Below are positions 41,838 to 49,672 of a stretch of DNA of 64,000 bases, piece by piece. Numbering within the stretch: position 1 is the first letter of the stretch; every line of letters starts with the position of its first letter. Position numbers and translations under genes: made by a program. The DNA is from Amycolatopsis bartoniae (GTDB taxonomy: Bacteria; Actinomycetota; Actinomycetes; Mycobacteriales; Pseudonocardiaceae). The notes beneath the pieces are model-generated. The model saw only the letters and a program-made list of their open reading frames with translations. It was not told where the DNA came from and searched no databases. The stretch spans positions 237,001-301,000 of the forward strand of contig NZ_JACHWH010000004.1 of assembly GCF_014191255.1 (NCBI RefSeq), given 5' to 3'.

Positions 41838-42049
41838 CGCAGGCTCCTTATCGCCTGTCGGGCCCGCCGGTTCCGGCGGGCGCCCCACCGGGGTGGGGCC
41901 GGGTCGTGCGGGGGAGCGCTTCGACCCCCACGCCGCATTCAAGCAGTTCAGCACGGCTTGTGGTACTCGGTGCGGAAGTCGAGCGGGTGATTCTACTGTG
42001 GCTGGCTGTGGGAGGGGTGTGATCGGGCCGCCCGGTAACCTCGGCCAGT

Positions 42050-42715
42050 GTGATCACGCGTGCCGTCGTGGTGCCGCAACCCCCGTTGCTGGTGCCGCGC
42101 CTCTCCCCGGGGCCGGAGCCCGAACTGGCTGCCCTGCGCGAAGCCTGCCTAGCCGCTGTCGGCCGCCTCGGCCCCCGGTGGACCGCGGTCGGCGCGGCCG
42201 GGAAAGACCAGGTCATCGGCCCGGACGCGGCGGGCAGCTTCCTCGGTTACGGCGTCGACGAGCGCGTGTCGCTGTCCGCGGACGGGGTGGCGCGCGCGCT
42301 GCCGCTGCCCGCGCTGATCGCGGGCTGGCTGCGGGAACGGGCCGGTGCGGAAGCGGTCGAGGTGCGGCTCGTGGACCGCGCGACCCCACCGGAGGACTGT
42401 GCCCGGAAGGGCAGCGAACTGACCGGTGACCTGCTGATCCTCGGTGACGGCTCGAACCGGCACGGGCCCCGGTCACCGGGCAGCGAGGACGAGCGGGCGC
42501 CCGCGTTCGACGAGGCCGTCGCGGCGGCGCTGGCGAAGGCGGACACCCGGGCGCTGCTGAAGGTCGACCCGGGGCTGGCCGACGAGCTCGGCGCCGGTGG
42601 TCGCGTGCCGTGGCAGGTCCTGGCCGGGGTGCCGGGCGAGTGGCGCGCCGAGCTGCTGTACTCCGCCGCGCCCTTCGGCGTCGCCTACCACGTGGCCGTC
42701 TGGGAGCGTGGGTGA
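42050..42715 (+). CDS. Extradiol-dioxygenase subunit B-like protein (Rv2728c-like)
   Basis: A 221-residue protein starting GTG ([36 protein letters not shown]). It resembles the class III extradiol dioxygenase subunit B fold, as annotated for the actinobacterial gene next to miaA (mycobacterial Rv2728c). A few histidines and acids are present, but a full metal site cannot be shown. The stop overlaps the miaA start (GTGA), so it is coupled to miaA. Function unknown. Confidence 0.75.
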   Translation: MITRAVVVPQPPLLVPRLSPGPEPELAALREACLAAVGRLGPRWTAVGAAGKDQVIGPDAAGSFLGYGVDERVSLSADGVARALPLPALIAGWLRERAGAEAVEVRLVDRATPPEDCARKGSELTGDLLILGDGSNRHGPRSPGSEDERAPAFDEAVAAALAKADTRALLKVDPGLADELGAGGRVPWQVLAGVPGEWRAELLYSAAPFGVAYHVAVWERG

Positions 42716-43611
42716 AGCCGGTCGCCGTCGTCGGGCCCACCGCCACCGGCAAGTCCGACCTCGCCATCGACCTCGCCGAGCGCCTCGGCGGCGAGGTGGT
42801 CAACGCCGACGCGATGCAGCTGTACCGCGGCATGGACATCGGTACCGCCAAGGTGTCGCCCGCGGAACGCCGCGGCGTTCCGCACCACCTGCTGGACGTG
42901 CTCGACGTGACGGAGACGGCGTCCGTCGCCGCGTACCAGCGCGACGCCAGGGCGCTCATCGAGCGGCTGCTCGGCGAGGGCAAGGTGCCCGTGCTGGTCG
43001 GCGGCTCCGGCCTGTATGTCCAGGCCGTGCTCGACGACCTGCGCTTCCCCGGCACCGACCCGGCCGTGCGCACGCGCCTGGAAGCCGAAGCCGCGCAAGC
43101 GGGCCCGGCCGCGCTGCACGAGCGGCTCGGCGCGCTCGATCCCGCCGCGGCGCGGGCGATCCTGCCGTCCAACACCCGCCGGATCGTGCGGGCGCTGGAG
43201 GTCATCGAGATCACCGGCGAGCCGTTCTCCGCGAACCTGCCCAAGCCCGGTCCGGCGCGGTACGGCACGGTGCTGATCGGAATCGATCGTGAAGCCGCGG
43301 AACTCGACGAACGCGTCGAGCAGCGCGTGGACCGGATGTTCACCGAAGGGCTCGTGGACGAGGTGCGCGCGCTGGCCGCACGGGGGTTGCGCGAGGGGAA
43401 GACGGCGTCGCGTGCGCTGGGGTACCAGCAGGTGCTCGCGGAGCTCGACGGCGCCGGGGACTTCGCCGCGGCCGCGGCGGCGACGAAACAGGCGACGCGC
43501 CGATTCGTTCGCAGGCAACGATCCTGGTTCCGCCGGGACGCCAGGATCTCCTGGTTCGACGGAAACGATCACGACGTGGCCGCGCGGGTGCTGTCCGTGG
43601 TCGCCCAGTAG
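42712..43611 (+). CDS. miaA: tRNA dimethylallyltransferase
   Basis: A 299-residue MiaA, which adds a dimethylallyl group to A37 of tRNAs that read UNN codons. Motifs: [19 protein letters not shown] (P-loop), [19 protein letters not shown] (catalytic Asp), [25 protein letters not shown], and [10 protein letters not shown]. The GTG start at 42712 overlaps the preceding stop. Part of the conserved block Rv2728c-like/miaA/dapF/hflX. Confidence 0.95.
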   Translation: MKPVAVVGPTATGKSDLAIDLAERLGGEVVNADAMQLYRGMDIGTAKVSPAERRGVPHHLLDVLDVTETASVAAYQRDARALIERLLGEGKVPVLVGGSGLYVQAVLDDLRFPGTDPAVRTRLEAEAAQAGPAALHERLGALDPAAARAILPSNTRRIVRALEVIEITGEPFSANLPKPGPARYGTVLIGIDREAAELDERVEQRVDRMFTEGLVDEVRALAARGLREGKTASRALGYQQVLAELDGAGDFAAAAAATKQATRRFVRRQRSWFRRDARISWFDGNDHDVAARVLSVVAQ

Positions 43612-43620
43612 TCTGATCGT

Positions 43621-44442
43621 GTGGCGATCGAGTTTCTCAAAGGGCATGGCACACAGAACGACTTCGTGCTGCTGCCCGACCCCGACGGCCGGCTGGACCT
43701 GACGCCGGCCCGGGTGGCCGCGCTGTGCGACCGGCAGCGGGGGCTCGGCGCCGACGGCGTGCTGCGAGTGGTCCGGTCCAGTGCGCTGGGGCTGCCGTCC
43801 GAGGGCGAGTGGTTCATGGACTACCGCAATGCGGACGGCTCGGTCGCGGAGATGTGCGGCAACGGGATGCGCGTGTTCGCGCGGTACCTCACCGACGCGG
43901 GGCTGGCCGCCGGGCCGGAGTTCGTGGTGGGCAGCCGTGCCGGTGACAAGCCGGTGGTGGTGCGGCCCGGTGGTGAGGTGACGGTGCACATGGGCCCGGC
44001 CTCGATCACGGGCGCGTCGGTCGCGATCGTCGGTAAGCGCAACTTCTCCGGTGTCGCGGTGAACGTGGGCAACCCGCACCTGGTGTCCATTGTGGACGAC
44101 GACGTGATGGAGCTGGACCTGCGCGACCAGCCGCGGTACGACGAGGACTTCTTCCCCGAGGGCGTGAACCTGGAGTTCGTGAACCCGATCGGCGACGGCG
44201 CCCTGCGGATGCGCGTGTACGAGCGCGGAGTGGGCGAGACCCGCTCCTGCGGCACGGGCACGGTCGCCGCGGTGGCCGCCGCGCTGCACCTGACGGGAAC
44301 GGACACCGGAGAGTCCACTGTGGACGTCCCCGGTGGCAGGGTGACGGTGTCGCTGGAACGCGGCGAGTCCACCCTGACCGGCCCGGTGGAGTTCGTCGCC
44401 CGCGGCGAGCTGTTCGACGGCTGGTGGGCCGCTCAGGCGTAG
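43621..44442 (+). CDS. dapF: Diaminopimelate epimerase
   Basis: A 273-residue DapF that makes meso-diaminopimelate for peptidoglycan and lysine. The two catalytic cysteines are in NADGSVAEMCGNGMRVFARYL and GVGETRSCGTGTVAAV; FLKGHGTQNDFVLL and VNVGNPHLVSIVDD are further family blocks. GTG start, nine bases after the miaA stop. The protein fits the meso-DAP cell wall expected for this lineage. Confidence 0.95.
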   Translation: MAIEFLKGHGTQNDFVLLPDPDGRLDLTPARVAALCDRQRGLGADGVLRVVRSSALGLPSEGEWFMDYRNADGSVAEMCGNGMRVFARYLTDAGLAAGPEFVVGSRAGDKPVVVRPGGEVTVHMGPASITGASVAIVGKRNFSGVAVNVGNPHLVSIVDDDVMELDLRDQPRYDEDFFPEGVNLEFVNPIGDGALRMRVYERGVGETRSCGTGTVAAVAAALHLTGTDTGESTVDVPGGRVTVSLERGESTLTGPVEFVARGELFDGWWAAQA

Positions 44443-44689
44443 GCGTTCGCGGGCACGTCCCGCAGCCTCCGCACGCCGCATCCGGTCCACCCGGACCCAG
44501 GCGCAAGCGCGCCGCGCGCGCCTTCCGGCGCGAAACACGCTCGCCTCCGGAATACGTCCGTGCGTCCTCCCGTTGATCAGTATGGCGGCGCCGACCTCGG
44601 CCTTTCCGCCGCCGCAGACCACGTCGCGACCTGCCCGAGCCGGTAATGCGCTCGGTTTATCCCGCGAAGCGTGGGACCATGGAAGGACG

Positions 44690-46120
44690 ATGACAGAACT
44701 GACACACACAGACTTCCGCGAAGACCCGTCGATCGGCGAGCTGGAGCTCGAGGAGCGCGCCTCACTGCGGCGCGTGGCCGGGCTCTCCACCGAGCTGGCG
44801 GACATCACCGAGGTCGAGTACCGGCAACTGCGGCTGGAACGGGTCGTGCTGGTCGGCGTGTGGACCGAAGGCACCGCGAGCCAGTCCGAGGCGTCACTGG
44901 CCGAGCTGGCCCGGCTCGCCGAGACGGCGGGCTCGGAGGTGCTGGAGGGTCTCGTGCAGCGCCGCGACAAGCCGGATCCGGCCACCTACATCGGCTCCGG
45001 CAAGGTGCGGGAGCTGTTCGACATCGTGGTCGCCACCGGCGCCGACACCGTGATCTGCGACGGGGAACTGTCGCCCGGCCAGCTGCGCAACCTGGAGCAG
45101 CGGCTCAAGGTCAAGGTGATCGACCGGACGGCGCTGATCCTCGACATCTTCGCCCAGCACGCCCGCTCCAAGGAGGGCAAGGCGCAGGTCGAGCTGGCCC
45201 AGCTGCAGTACCTGATCCCGCGGCTGCGCGGGTGGGGTGAGTCGCTGTCCCGGCAGGCCGGTGGCCGTGCCGGTGGCGCGAACGGCGGCGTGGGCCTGCG
45301 TGGTCCCGGTGAGACGAAGCTCGAGACCGACCGTCGGCGGATCAACAAGCGCGTGTCGAAACTGCGCCGGGAGATCGCCTCGATGGACGCGATCCGCGAG
45401 ACCAAGCGCGGGCGCCGCGTCGCCAACGAGGTGCCCAGCGTCGCGATCGTCGGCTACACCAACGCGGGCAAGTCGAGCCTGCTCAACGCCATCACCGGCG
45501 CGGGCGTGCTCGTCGAGAACGCGTTGTTCGCCACCCTGGACCCGACCACGCGCCGCAGCGCGACGCCGGACGGGCGCACGTACACGCTGACCGACACCGT
45601 CGGGTTCGTGCGGCACCTGCCGCACCAGCTGGTCGACGCGTTCCGCTCGACGCTCGACGAGGCGGCCGACGCCGACCTGCTGCTGCACGTGGTGGACGGC
45701 TCCGACGCGTCGCCGGAGGAGCAGGTCGACGCCGTGCACGAGGTGCTGGCGGAGATCAACCAGCGGCGCAAGGGCCCGCTGCCGCCCGAGCTGATCGTGA
45801 TCAACAAGGCGGACGCGGCCGACGAGCTGTCCCTGGTCCGGCTGCGCCACTCGCTGCCCCATGCCGTGGTCGTGTCCGCGCGCACCGGGCAGGGTGTATC
45901 CGCGCTGGTCGAGGCCATCGCCGAGCGGCTGCCGCGGCCGGAGGTCACCGTCGAGGCGGTCGTGCCGTACACCCGCGGTGAGCTGGTGTCGCGCGTGCAC
46001 GCCGACGGTGAGGTCCTCGCCGAGGAGCACCTGCCGGAGGGCACGCGGCTGTGCGCCCGGGTCCGGCCGGACCTGGCGTCCGCGCTGGAGACGTATGTCG
46101 TGAACGGCTCCCTGGCCTGA
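44690..46120 (+). CDS. hflX: Ribosome-associated GTPase HflX
   Basis: A 476-residue HflX that binds the 50S subunit and rescues or splits stalled ribosomes. The N-terminal domain has KPDPATYIGSGKVRELFD and DGELSPGQLRNLE; the glycine-rich linker GGRAGGANGGVGLRGPGETKLETDRR precedes the G domain (GYTNAGKSSLLNAI for G1, DTVGFVRHLPHQLV for G3, NKADAADEL for G4). ATG at 44690 with GGAAGGA upstream. The 247-bp gap before it shows no gene. Confidence 0.95.
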   Translation: MTELTHTDFREDPSIGELELEERASLRRVAGLSTELADITEVEYRQLRLERVVLVGVWTEGTASQSEASLAELARLAETAGSEVLEGLVQRRDKPDPATYIGSGKVRELFDIVVATGADTVICDGELSPGQLRNLEQRLKVKVIDRTALILDIFAQHARSKEGKAQVELAQLQYLIPRLRGWGESLSRQAGGRAGGANGGVGLRGPGETKLETDRRRINKRVSKLRREIASMDAIRETKRGRRVANEVPSVAIVGYTNAGKSSLLNAITGAGVLVENALFATLDPTTRRSATPDGRTYTLTDTVGFVRHLPHQLVDAFRSTLDEAADADLLLHVVDGSDASPEEQVDAVHEVLAEINQRRKGPLPPELIVINKADAADELSLVRLRHSLPHAVVVSARTGQGVSALVEAIAERLPRPEVTVEAVVPYTRGELVSRVHADGEVLAEEHLPEGTRLCARVRPDLASALETYVVNGSLA

Positions 46121-46140
46121 CGCTCGGTAACGTCGGCGGT

Positions 46141-47163
46141 GTGACGTCGCGTTGGGGTGCGCTGCTGGCCGTGGTCTCGTTCGTCCTCGCGCTGTCCGCG
46201 GCTCCGGCCGTGGCGGCCGAGGCGCCGACCACGGTGTGTACGGTGTCGGACAAGCGGATCACGGAGCTGTCCGGGCTGGTCAGCGACGGGCAGCGGTGGT
46301 ACGCGATCAACGACGGCGGCACGAAGCTCCAGGTGTTCGTGCTGGGCCGCGACTGCGCGGTGCAGCGGGTGATCACCAACTCCCTGGATCCGTACGACGT
46401 GGAGGACCTGGCGCGGGCGTCCGACGGCACGCTGTGGCTGTCCGACACCGGGGACAACGACAAGAAGCGCGAGACGGTCGCCCTGGAGGCTCTGACGCCC
46501 CAGGGCAAGGCGACGCTGTACCGGCTCACGTACCCCGACGGTCAGCACGACGGGGAGGCGTTGCTGCTGGACCGCGCGGGCACGCCGTATCTGGTGACGA
46601 AGACGCCGTTCGGTGATTCGGGGATCTACCGGCCTGCCGCGCAGCTGCAGAGCCCGGGCCCGACGCCGCTGGAGAAGGTCGGCACGCTGGACTTCCGCAC
46701 GACGGACACCCCGGGCGGCCCGGTCGCCGGGTTCGGCTCGGTGCTGGTCACGGGCGGTGCGACGAGCGCGGACGGCACGGTGGTGGCGCTGCGCACGTAT
46801 ACGGATGCCTACTTGTACTCGGCCCCGGACGGCGACATCGCGGCGGCGCTGAAGCGCGAGCCGGTGCGGGTGCCGCTGCCGAACGAGAAGCAGGGCGAAG
46901 CGCTGGCCTTCGAGCCGGACGGCACGCTGCTGTCGGGCGGCGAGGGCGTCGGACAGCCCATCAAGGCGGTTCGAGGCGCCACGGCCCTCGTGACCCCGGC
47001 GACGGAAGACGGCACCCCGGCAGCCGCAGGCGGCGAGGCCGCGGCCGGGAAGTCGGCGGGGAAGGGCATGGGCACCGGGCCCGCACTGCTGCTGGCGGTA
47101 TGCCTCGCGGGCGGGGGACTGTTCGTGATCACGAAGCTGCGGCGACGGTTTTCCCGCAGGTGA
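46141..47163 (+). CDS. Secreted, C-terminally anchored beta-propeller-like protein
   Basis: A 340-residue exported protein starting at GTG 46141, with a signal peptide (LLAVVSFVLALSAAPAVAA). The body (about 30-290) shows repeated strand patterns with aspartates (ITELSGLVSDGQRWYAINDGG, DVEDLARASDGTLWLSDTGDN, DGEALLLDRAGTPYLVTKT, NEKQGEALAFEPDGTLLSGGE), which suggest a beta propeller. The end has an Ala/Gly linker, one membrane helix (LLLAVCLAGGGLFVI) and a basic tail (KLRRRFSRR). Function unknown; it follows hflX closely. Confidence 0.78.
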   Translation: MTSRWGALLAVVSFVLALSAAPAVAAEAPTTVCTVSDKRITELSGLVSDGQRWYAINDGGTKLQVFVLGRDCAVQRVITNSLDPYDVEDLARASDGTLWLSDTGDNDKKRETVALEALTPQGKATLYRLTYPDGQHDGEALLLDRAGTPYLVTKTPFGDSGIYRPAAQLQSPGPTPLEKVGTLDFRTTDTPGGPVAGFGSVLVTGGATSADGTVVALRTYTDAYLYSAPDGDIAAALKREPVRVPLPNEKQGEALAFEPDGTLLSGGEGVGQPIKAVRGATALVTPATEDGTPAAAGGEAAAGKSAGKGMGTGPALLLAVCLAGGGLFVITKLRRRFSRR

Positions 47164-47445
47164 TTCCGGAGCGCTGACCCCAGGACGCGCCTGAGTCGCT
47201 GCTGTGCGGGTTGCTGACCCCACGATCCGCCACGCGAGCTCCAACGCCCGCAGATGCCCCCACCGCCTGCCTTGCCCGCTACCACTGGGGCGGTTCACAG
47301 CATCGCGAGCCGTCCGCCCGCAGATGCCTCCAGGGCGCGCCTCACCCCCGCTGGGGCATGCCAAATCCACCACCCCCACACCAGTACGGTCCGCAACCCA
47401 CGTTCCCGGCGGCAGCGGCCCCCGCCCACCGCCGCCGTTCCCTGG

Positions 47446-48171
47446 TCACAACCGCCGCAGGACGGCCACCACCTTGCCGAGGATCGTGGCGTTGTCGCCG
47501 TTGATCGGCTCGTACGCCTCGTTGTGCGGCATCAGCCAGACGTGCCCGCCCTTGCGCTTGAACGTCTTCACCGTGGCCTCGCCCTCGATCATGGCGGCCA
47601 CGATCTCGCCGTTGTTGGCCGTCGGCTGCTGGCGCACCGCCACCCAGTCCCCGTCGGTGATGGCGGCCTCGATCATCGAATCACCGGTGACCTTGAGCAG
47701 GAACACCTCGCCCTCGCCGACGATGTCCTTCGGCAGCGGGAACACGTCCTCCACCGCCTGCTCCGCCAGCACCGGCCCACCGGCGGCGATCCGGCCCACC
47801 ACCGGCACGTACGCCGGCTTCGGCATGTCGTTCTCCGCGCGCCCGATCCGCGCCGCGTGCTCGGCCGCGGCCGTCAGCACCCCCACCGCGCGCGGCCGGT
47901 TGGCGTCCCGGCGCAGATAGCCCTTGCGCTGCAGCGTGCGCAGCTGGTGCGACACCGAGGACGTCGAGGTGAGCCCCACCGCCTCGCCGATTTCCCGCAC
48001 GCTGGGCGGGTAGCCGAAGCGGTCGACCCACGCGCGGATCACCTCCAGCACCTGCTGCTGGCGCGGGCTGAGCCCCTCCTCCACGTCCTCGGGATCGGGA
48101 AGGGGGTGTACGTCGCCGAACCGGCCCCCTGGGCGCCGGGGAATTTCGGCCGTTTCGTCGGTGTCTGTCAT
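47446..48171 (-). CDS. lexA: SOS repressor LexA
   Basis: A 241-residue LexA. The N-terminal winged helix ([50 protein letters not shown]) binds the SOS box. The C-terminal protease has the Ala-Gly cleavage site in [13 protein letters not shown], the catalytic serine in [11 protein letters not shown] and the lysine in [13 protein letters not shown] at 48171. Two LexA boxes lie in the divergent region shared with the LysM gene, so lexA represses itself as well as the mutasome operon at 15.6-22 kb. Confidence 0.96.
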   Translation of the reverse strand: MTDTDETAEIPRRPGGRFGDVHPLPDPEDVEEGLSPRQQQVLEVIRAWVDRFGYPPSVREIGEAVGLTSTSSVSHQLRTLQRKGYLRRDANRPRAVGVLTAAAEHAARIGRAENDMPKPAYVPVVGRIAAGGPVLAEQAVEDVFPLPKDIVGEGEVFLLKVTGDSMIEAAITDGDWVAVRQQPTANNGEIVAAMIEGEATVKTFKRKGGHVWLMPHNEAYEPINGDNATILGKVVAVLRRL

Positions 48172-48286
48172 GGTGCTGCCTCCCAGCTGCGCTGCGTCTT
48201 CCCACCTGCCGGGCCGCAGTCTCGTGAGCGACCGGCGCGTTTCGCCTTGTCCTGGTCACCCACGGTAGTCCACCGGACCGGGAACA

Positions 48287-48302
48287 TCAAACAACTGTTC
48301 GA
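48287..48302 (-). promoter_or_regulatory. LexA box upstream of lexA
   Basis: TCAAAC-AACT-GTTCGA differs from the TCGAAC-N4-GTTCGA consensus at one base. It lies about 115 bp before the lexA ATG and should mediate autorepression. Confidence 0.75.
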
Positions 48303-48367
48303 GCGACACGCCGGGTGCCTCTCGATTTTGTCGGACCCCGGTGGTACACATTCGCGCAGAGGTTCGA

Positions 48368-48383
48368 TAGAACGAGTGTTCGA
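48368..48383 (+). promoter_or_regulatory. LexA box upstream of the LysM/ChiZ-like gene
   Basis: TAGAAC-GAGT-GTTCGA differs from consensus at one base. It overlaps a possible -10 (TAGAAC) and lies about 48 bp before the ATG at 48431. Confidence 0.78.
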
Positions 48384-48430
48384 CCGGTGGCCTGCCGGGG
48401 CCGGTCGGCAAACGTGAAGGAGGTGCCGCG

Positions 48431-48904
48431 ATGGCGGTACTGCTGGACGGAAACCGCACAGCCGGAACGTCCGAGGAGCGCCACGTCAGGCAGCCCGTGC
48501 CTGTCCGCGTCCGGCGTCCCGCGGGGGAGACGCGCCGTCCGCCGACGCGGGCGCGGGTCGTCGCGGGCCGTGGCCGCCCCGCGGGTGCCGCCTGTGCCCC
48601 GCGCCGGGTCGCGCCCCGGTGGCCGTGGCTCGTGGCCGTGGCGGTCGCCGTGGGGCTCTTCGTCACCGGTCTGGGTGTTTTTGCCGGGCAGTTGACGCCC
48701 CCGGTACCCACCCGTACGGCCACCGTCACGGTGGGCGAGGGGCAGTCGCTGTGGGACGTCGCGCACCAGTACGCCCCGGACGCCGACGCCAACGCGGTGG
48801 TGGCCCGGATCAGGCAACTCAACAACCTCGGCGGCGACGCGGTGGTTCCGGGGCTGCCGCTCACGGTCCCCGTCGACGCCGCGCCGCTCGGCGCGTCCCG
48901 CTGA
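48431..48904 (+). CDS. LysM membrane protein, ChiZ/DivS-like SOS division inhibitor
   Basis: A 157-residue protein with a basic cytoplasmic head of about 70 residues (RPAGETRRPPTRARVVAGRGR), one membrane helix (WPWLVAVAVAVGLFVTGLGVFAG) and an outer LysM domain (TATVTVGEGQSLWDVAHQYAP, RIRQLNNLGGDAVVPGLPL). Position (divergent from lexA, before nrdR) and layout match Rv2719c/ChiZ of mycobacteria and DivS-type proteins of corynebacteria, which halt division after DNA damage. AAGGAGG upstream of the ATG is strong. Control by LexA is shown by the box at 48368. Confidence 0.87.
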   Translation: MAVLLDGNRTAGTSEERHVRQPVPVRVRRPAGETRRPPTRARVVAGRGRPAGAACAPRRVAPRWPWLVAVAVAVGLFVTGLGVFAGQLTPPVPTRTATVTVGEGQSLWDVAHQYAPDADANAVVARIRQLNNLGGDAVVPGLPLTVPVDAAPLGASR

Positions 48905-48977
48905 CCGCCGGGCGACGATACCCCCCTCTCACCCCGGCGGGTCGCTTGCACCCCCGTCGTGCGCGATCTAAGGTCAA

Positions 48978-48993
48978 CCGCTATATCTAGTAG
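48978..48993 (+). promoter_or_regulatory. NrdR-box candidate upstream of nrdRJ
   Basis: CCGCTATATCTAGTAG contains CTATATCTAGT, which matches the core of the published NrdR box (C-w-A-t-A-T-a-T-w-G-t). A partner box at the usual spacing is not clear; TACATGGATGTA at 48995-49006 is a palindrome but a poor match. NrdR would repress its own operon when dATP is high. Confidence 0.5.
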
Positions 48994-49008
48994 TTACATG
49001 GATGTAGT

Positions 49009-49082
49009 TGGTCCACAAGTTGGGGTAGACTGAACAACGAGTTGTCCACAGCCGGACAGCGTTCACCCACCGGATATCCACA
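49009..49082 (+). promoter_or_regulatory. Three evenly spaced DnaA-box-like sites before nrdR
   Basis: TGGTCCACA (49009-49017), TTGTCCACA (49042-49050, a perfect actinobacterial DnaA box) and ATATCCACA (49074-49082) all face the same way with start-to-start distances of 33 and 32 bp, about three helical turns. A possible -10 (TAGACT, 49026-49031) lies between the first two. Confidence 0.55.
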
Positions 49083-49172
49083 AGTCGATCACCAGGTCGA
49101 CGCGGCCAGGCCGTTGCGTGGCGGCCTGCGCGGATGCCGGGGGAACCGACGAGAAGGGGAAGGTGATCGGTC

Positions 49173-49643
49173 GTGCGGTGCCCGTTCTGCCGGCATGCCG
49201 ACTCCCGGGTCGTCGACTCCCGTGAGGTGGACGAGGGGCAGGCCATCCGCCGCCGCAGGTCGTGCTCGGCGTGCGGCCGCCGGTTCACCACCTCGGAGAC
49301 GATGGTGCTCGCCGTCGTCAAGCGTTCCGGTGTCACGGAGCAGTTCAGCCGGGACAAGGTGGTCCGGGGCGTCCGGCGGGCGTGCCAGGGCAGGCCGGTC
49401 GACGACGACGCGCTGCAGCAGCTCGCGCAGCGGGTCGAGGAGTCGATCCGCTCGGCCGGCGTCGCGGAGATCCCCAGTCACGAGGTCGGCCTTGCCATCC
49501 TCGGACCGCTCCGCGAGCTCGACGAGGTCGCGTACCTCCGGTTCGCCAGCGTCTACCGCTCCTTCTCCTCGGTCGAGGACTTCGAGAAGGAGATCGCGGA
49601 CCTTCGTGCAGCCATGCGGGAATCGGGAGCGGACGGCGAGTGA
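49173..49643 (+). CDS. nrdR: Transcriptional repressor NrdR
   Basis: A 156-residue NrdR, the dATP/ATP-sensing repressor of ribonucleotide reductase genes. The zinc ribbon is [22 protein letters not shown] with [11 protein letters not shown]; the ATP-cone follows ([39 protein letters not shown]). GTG at 49173 with GAAGGGGAAGG upstream. It heads an operon with nrdJ, 29 bp downstream. Confidence 0.95.
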   Translation: MRCPFCRHADSRVVDSREVDEGQAIRRRRSCSACGRRFTTSETMVLAVVKRSGVTEQFSRDKVVRGVRRACQGRPVDDDALQQLAQRVEESIRSAGVAEIPSHEVGLAILGPLRELDEVAYLRFASVYRSFSSVEDFEKEIADLRAAMRESGADGE

Positions 49644-49672
49644 GGCTCGGCCGGCGGGAGAGGGACAGAGGC

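Noticed and set aside
48995..49010. A second NrdR box next to the first
   Set aside because: TACATGGATGTA is palindromic but matches the NrdR consensus poorly, and its centre is only about 15 bp from that of the first box rather than the usual pair spacing.
48905..49172. A cobalamin riboswitch before the B12-dependent reductase operon
   Set aside because: No B12-box sequence or matching helices were seen in the leader.
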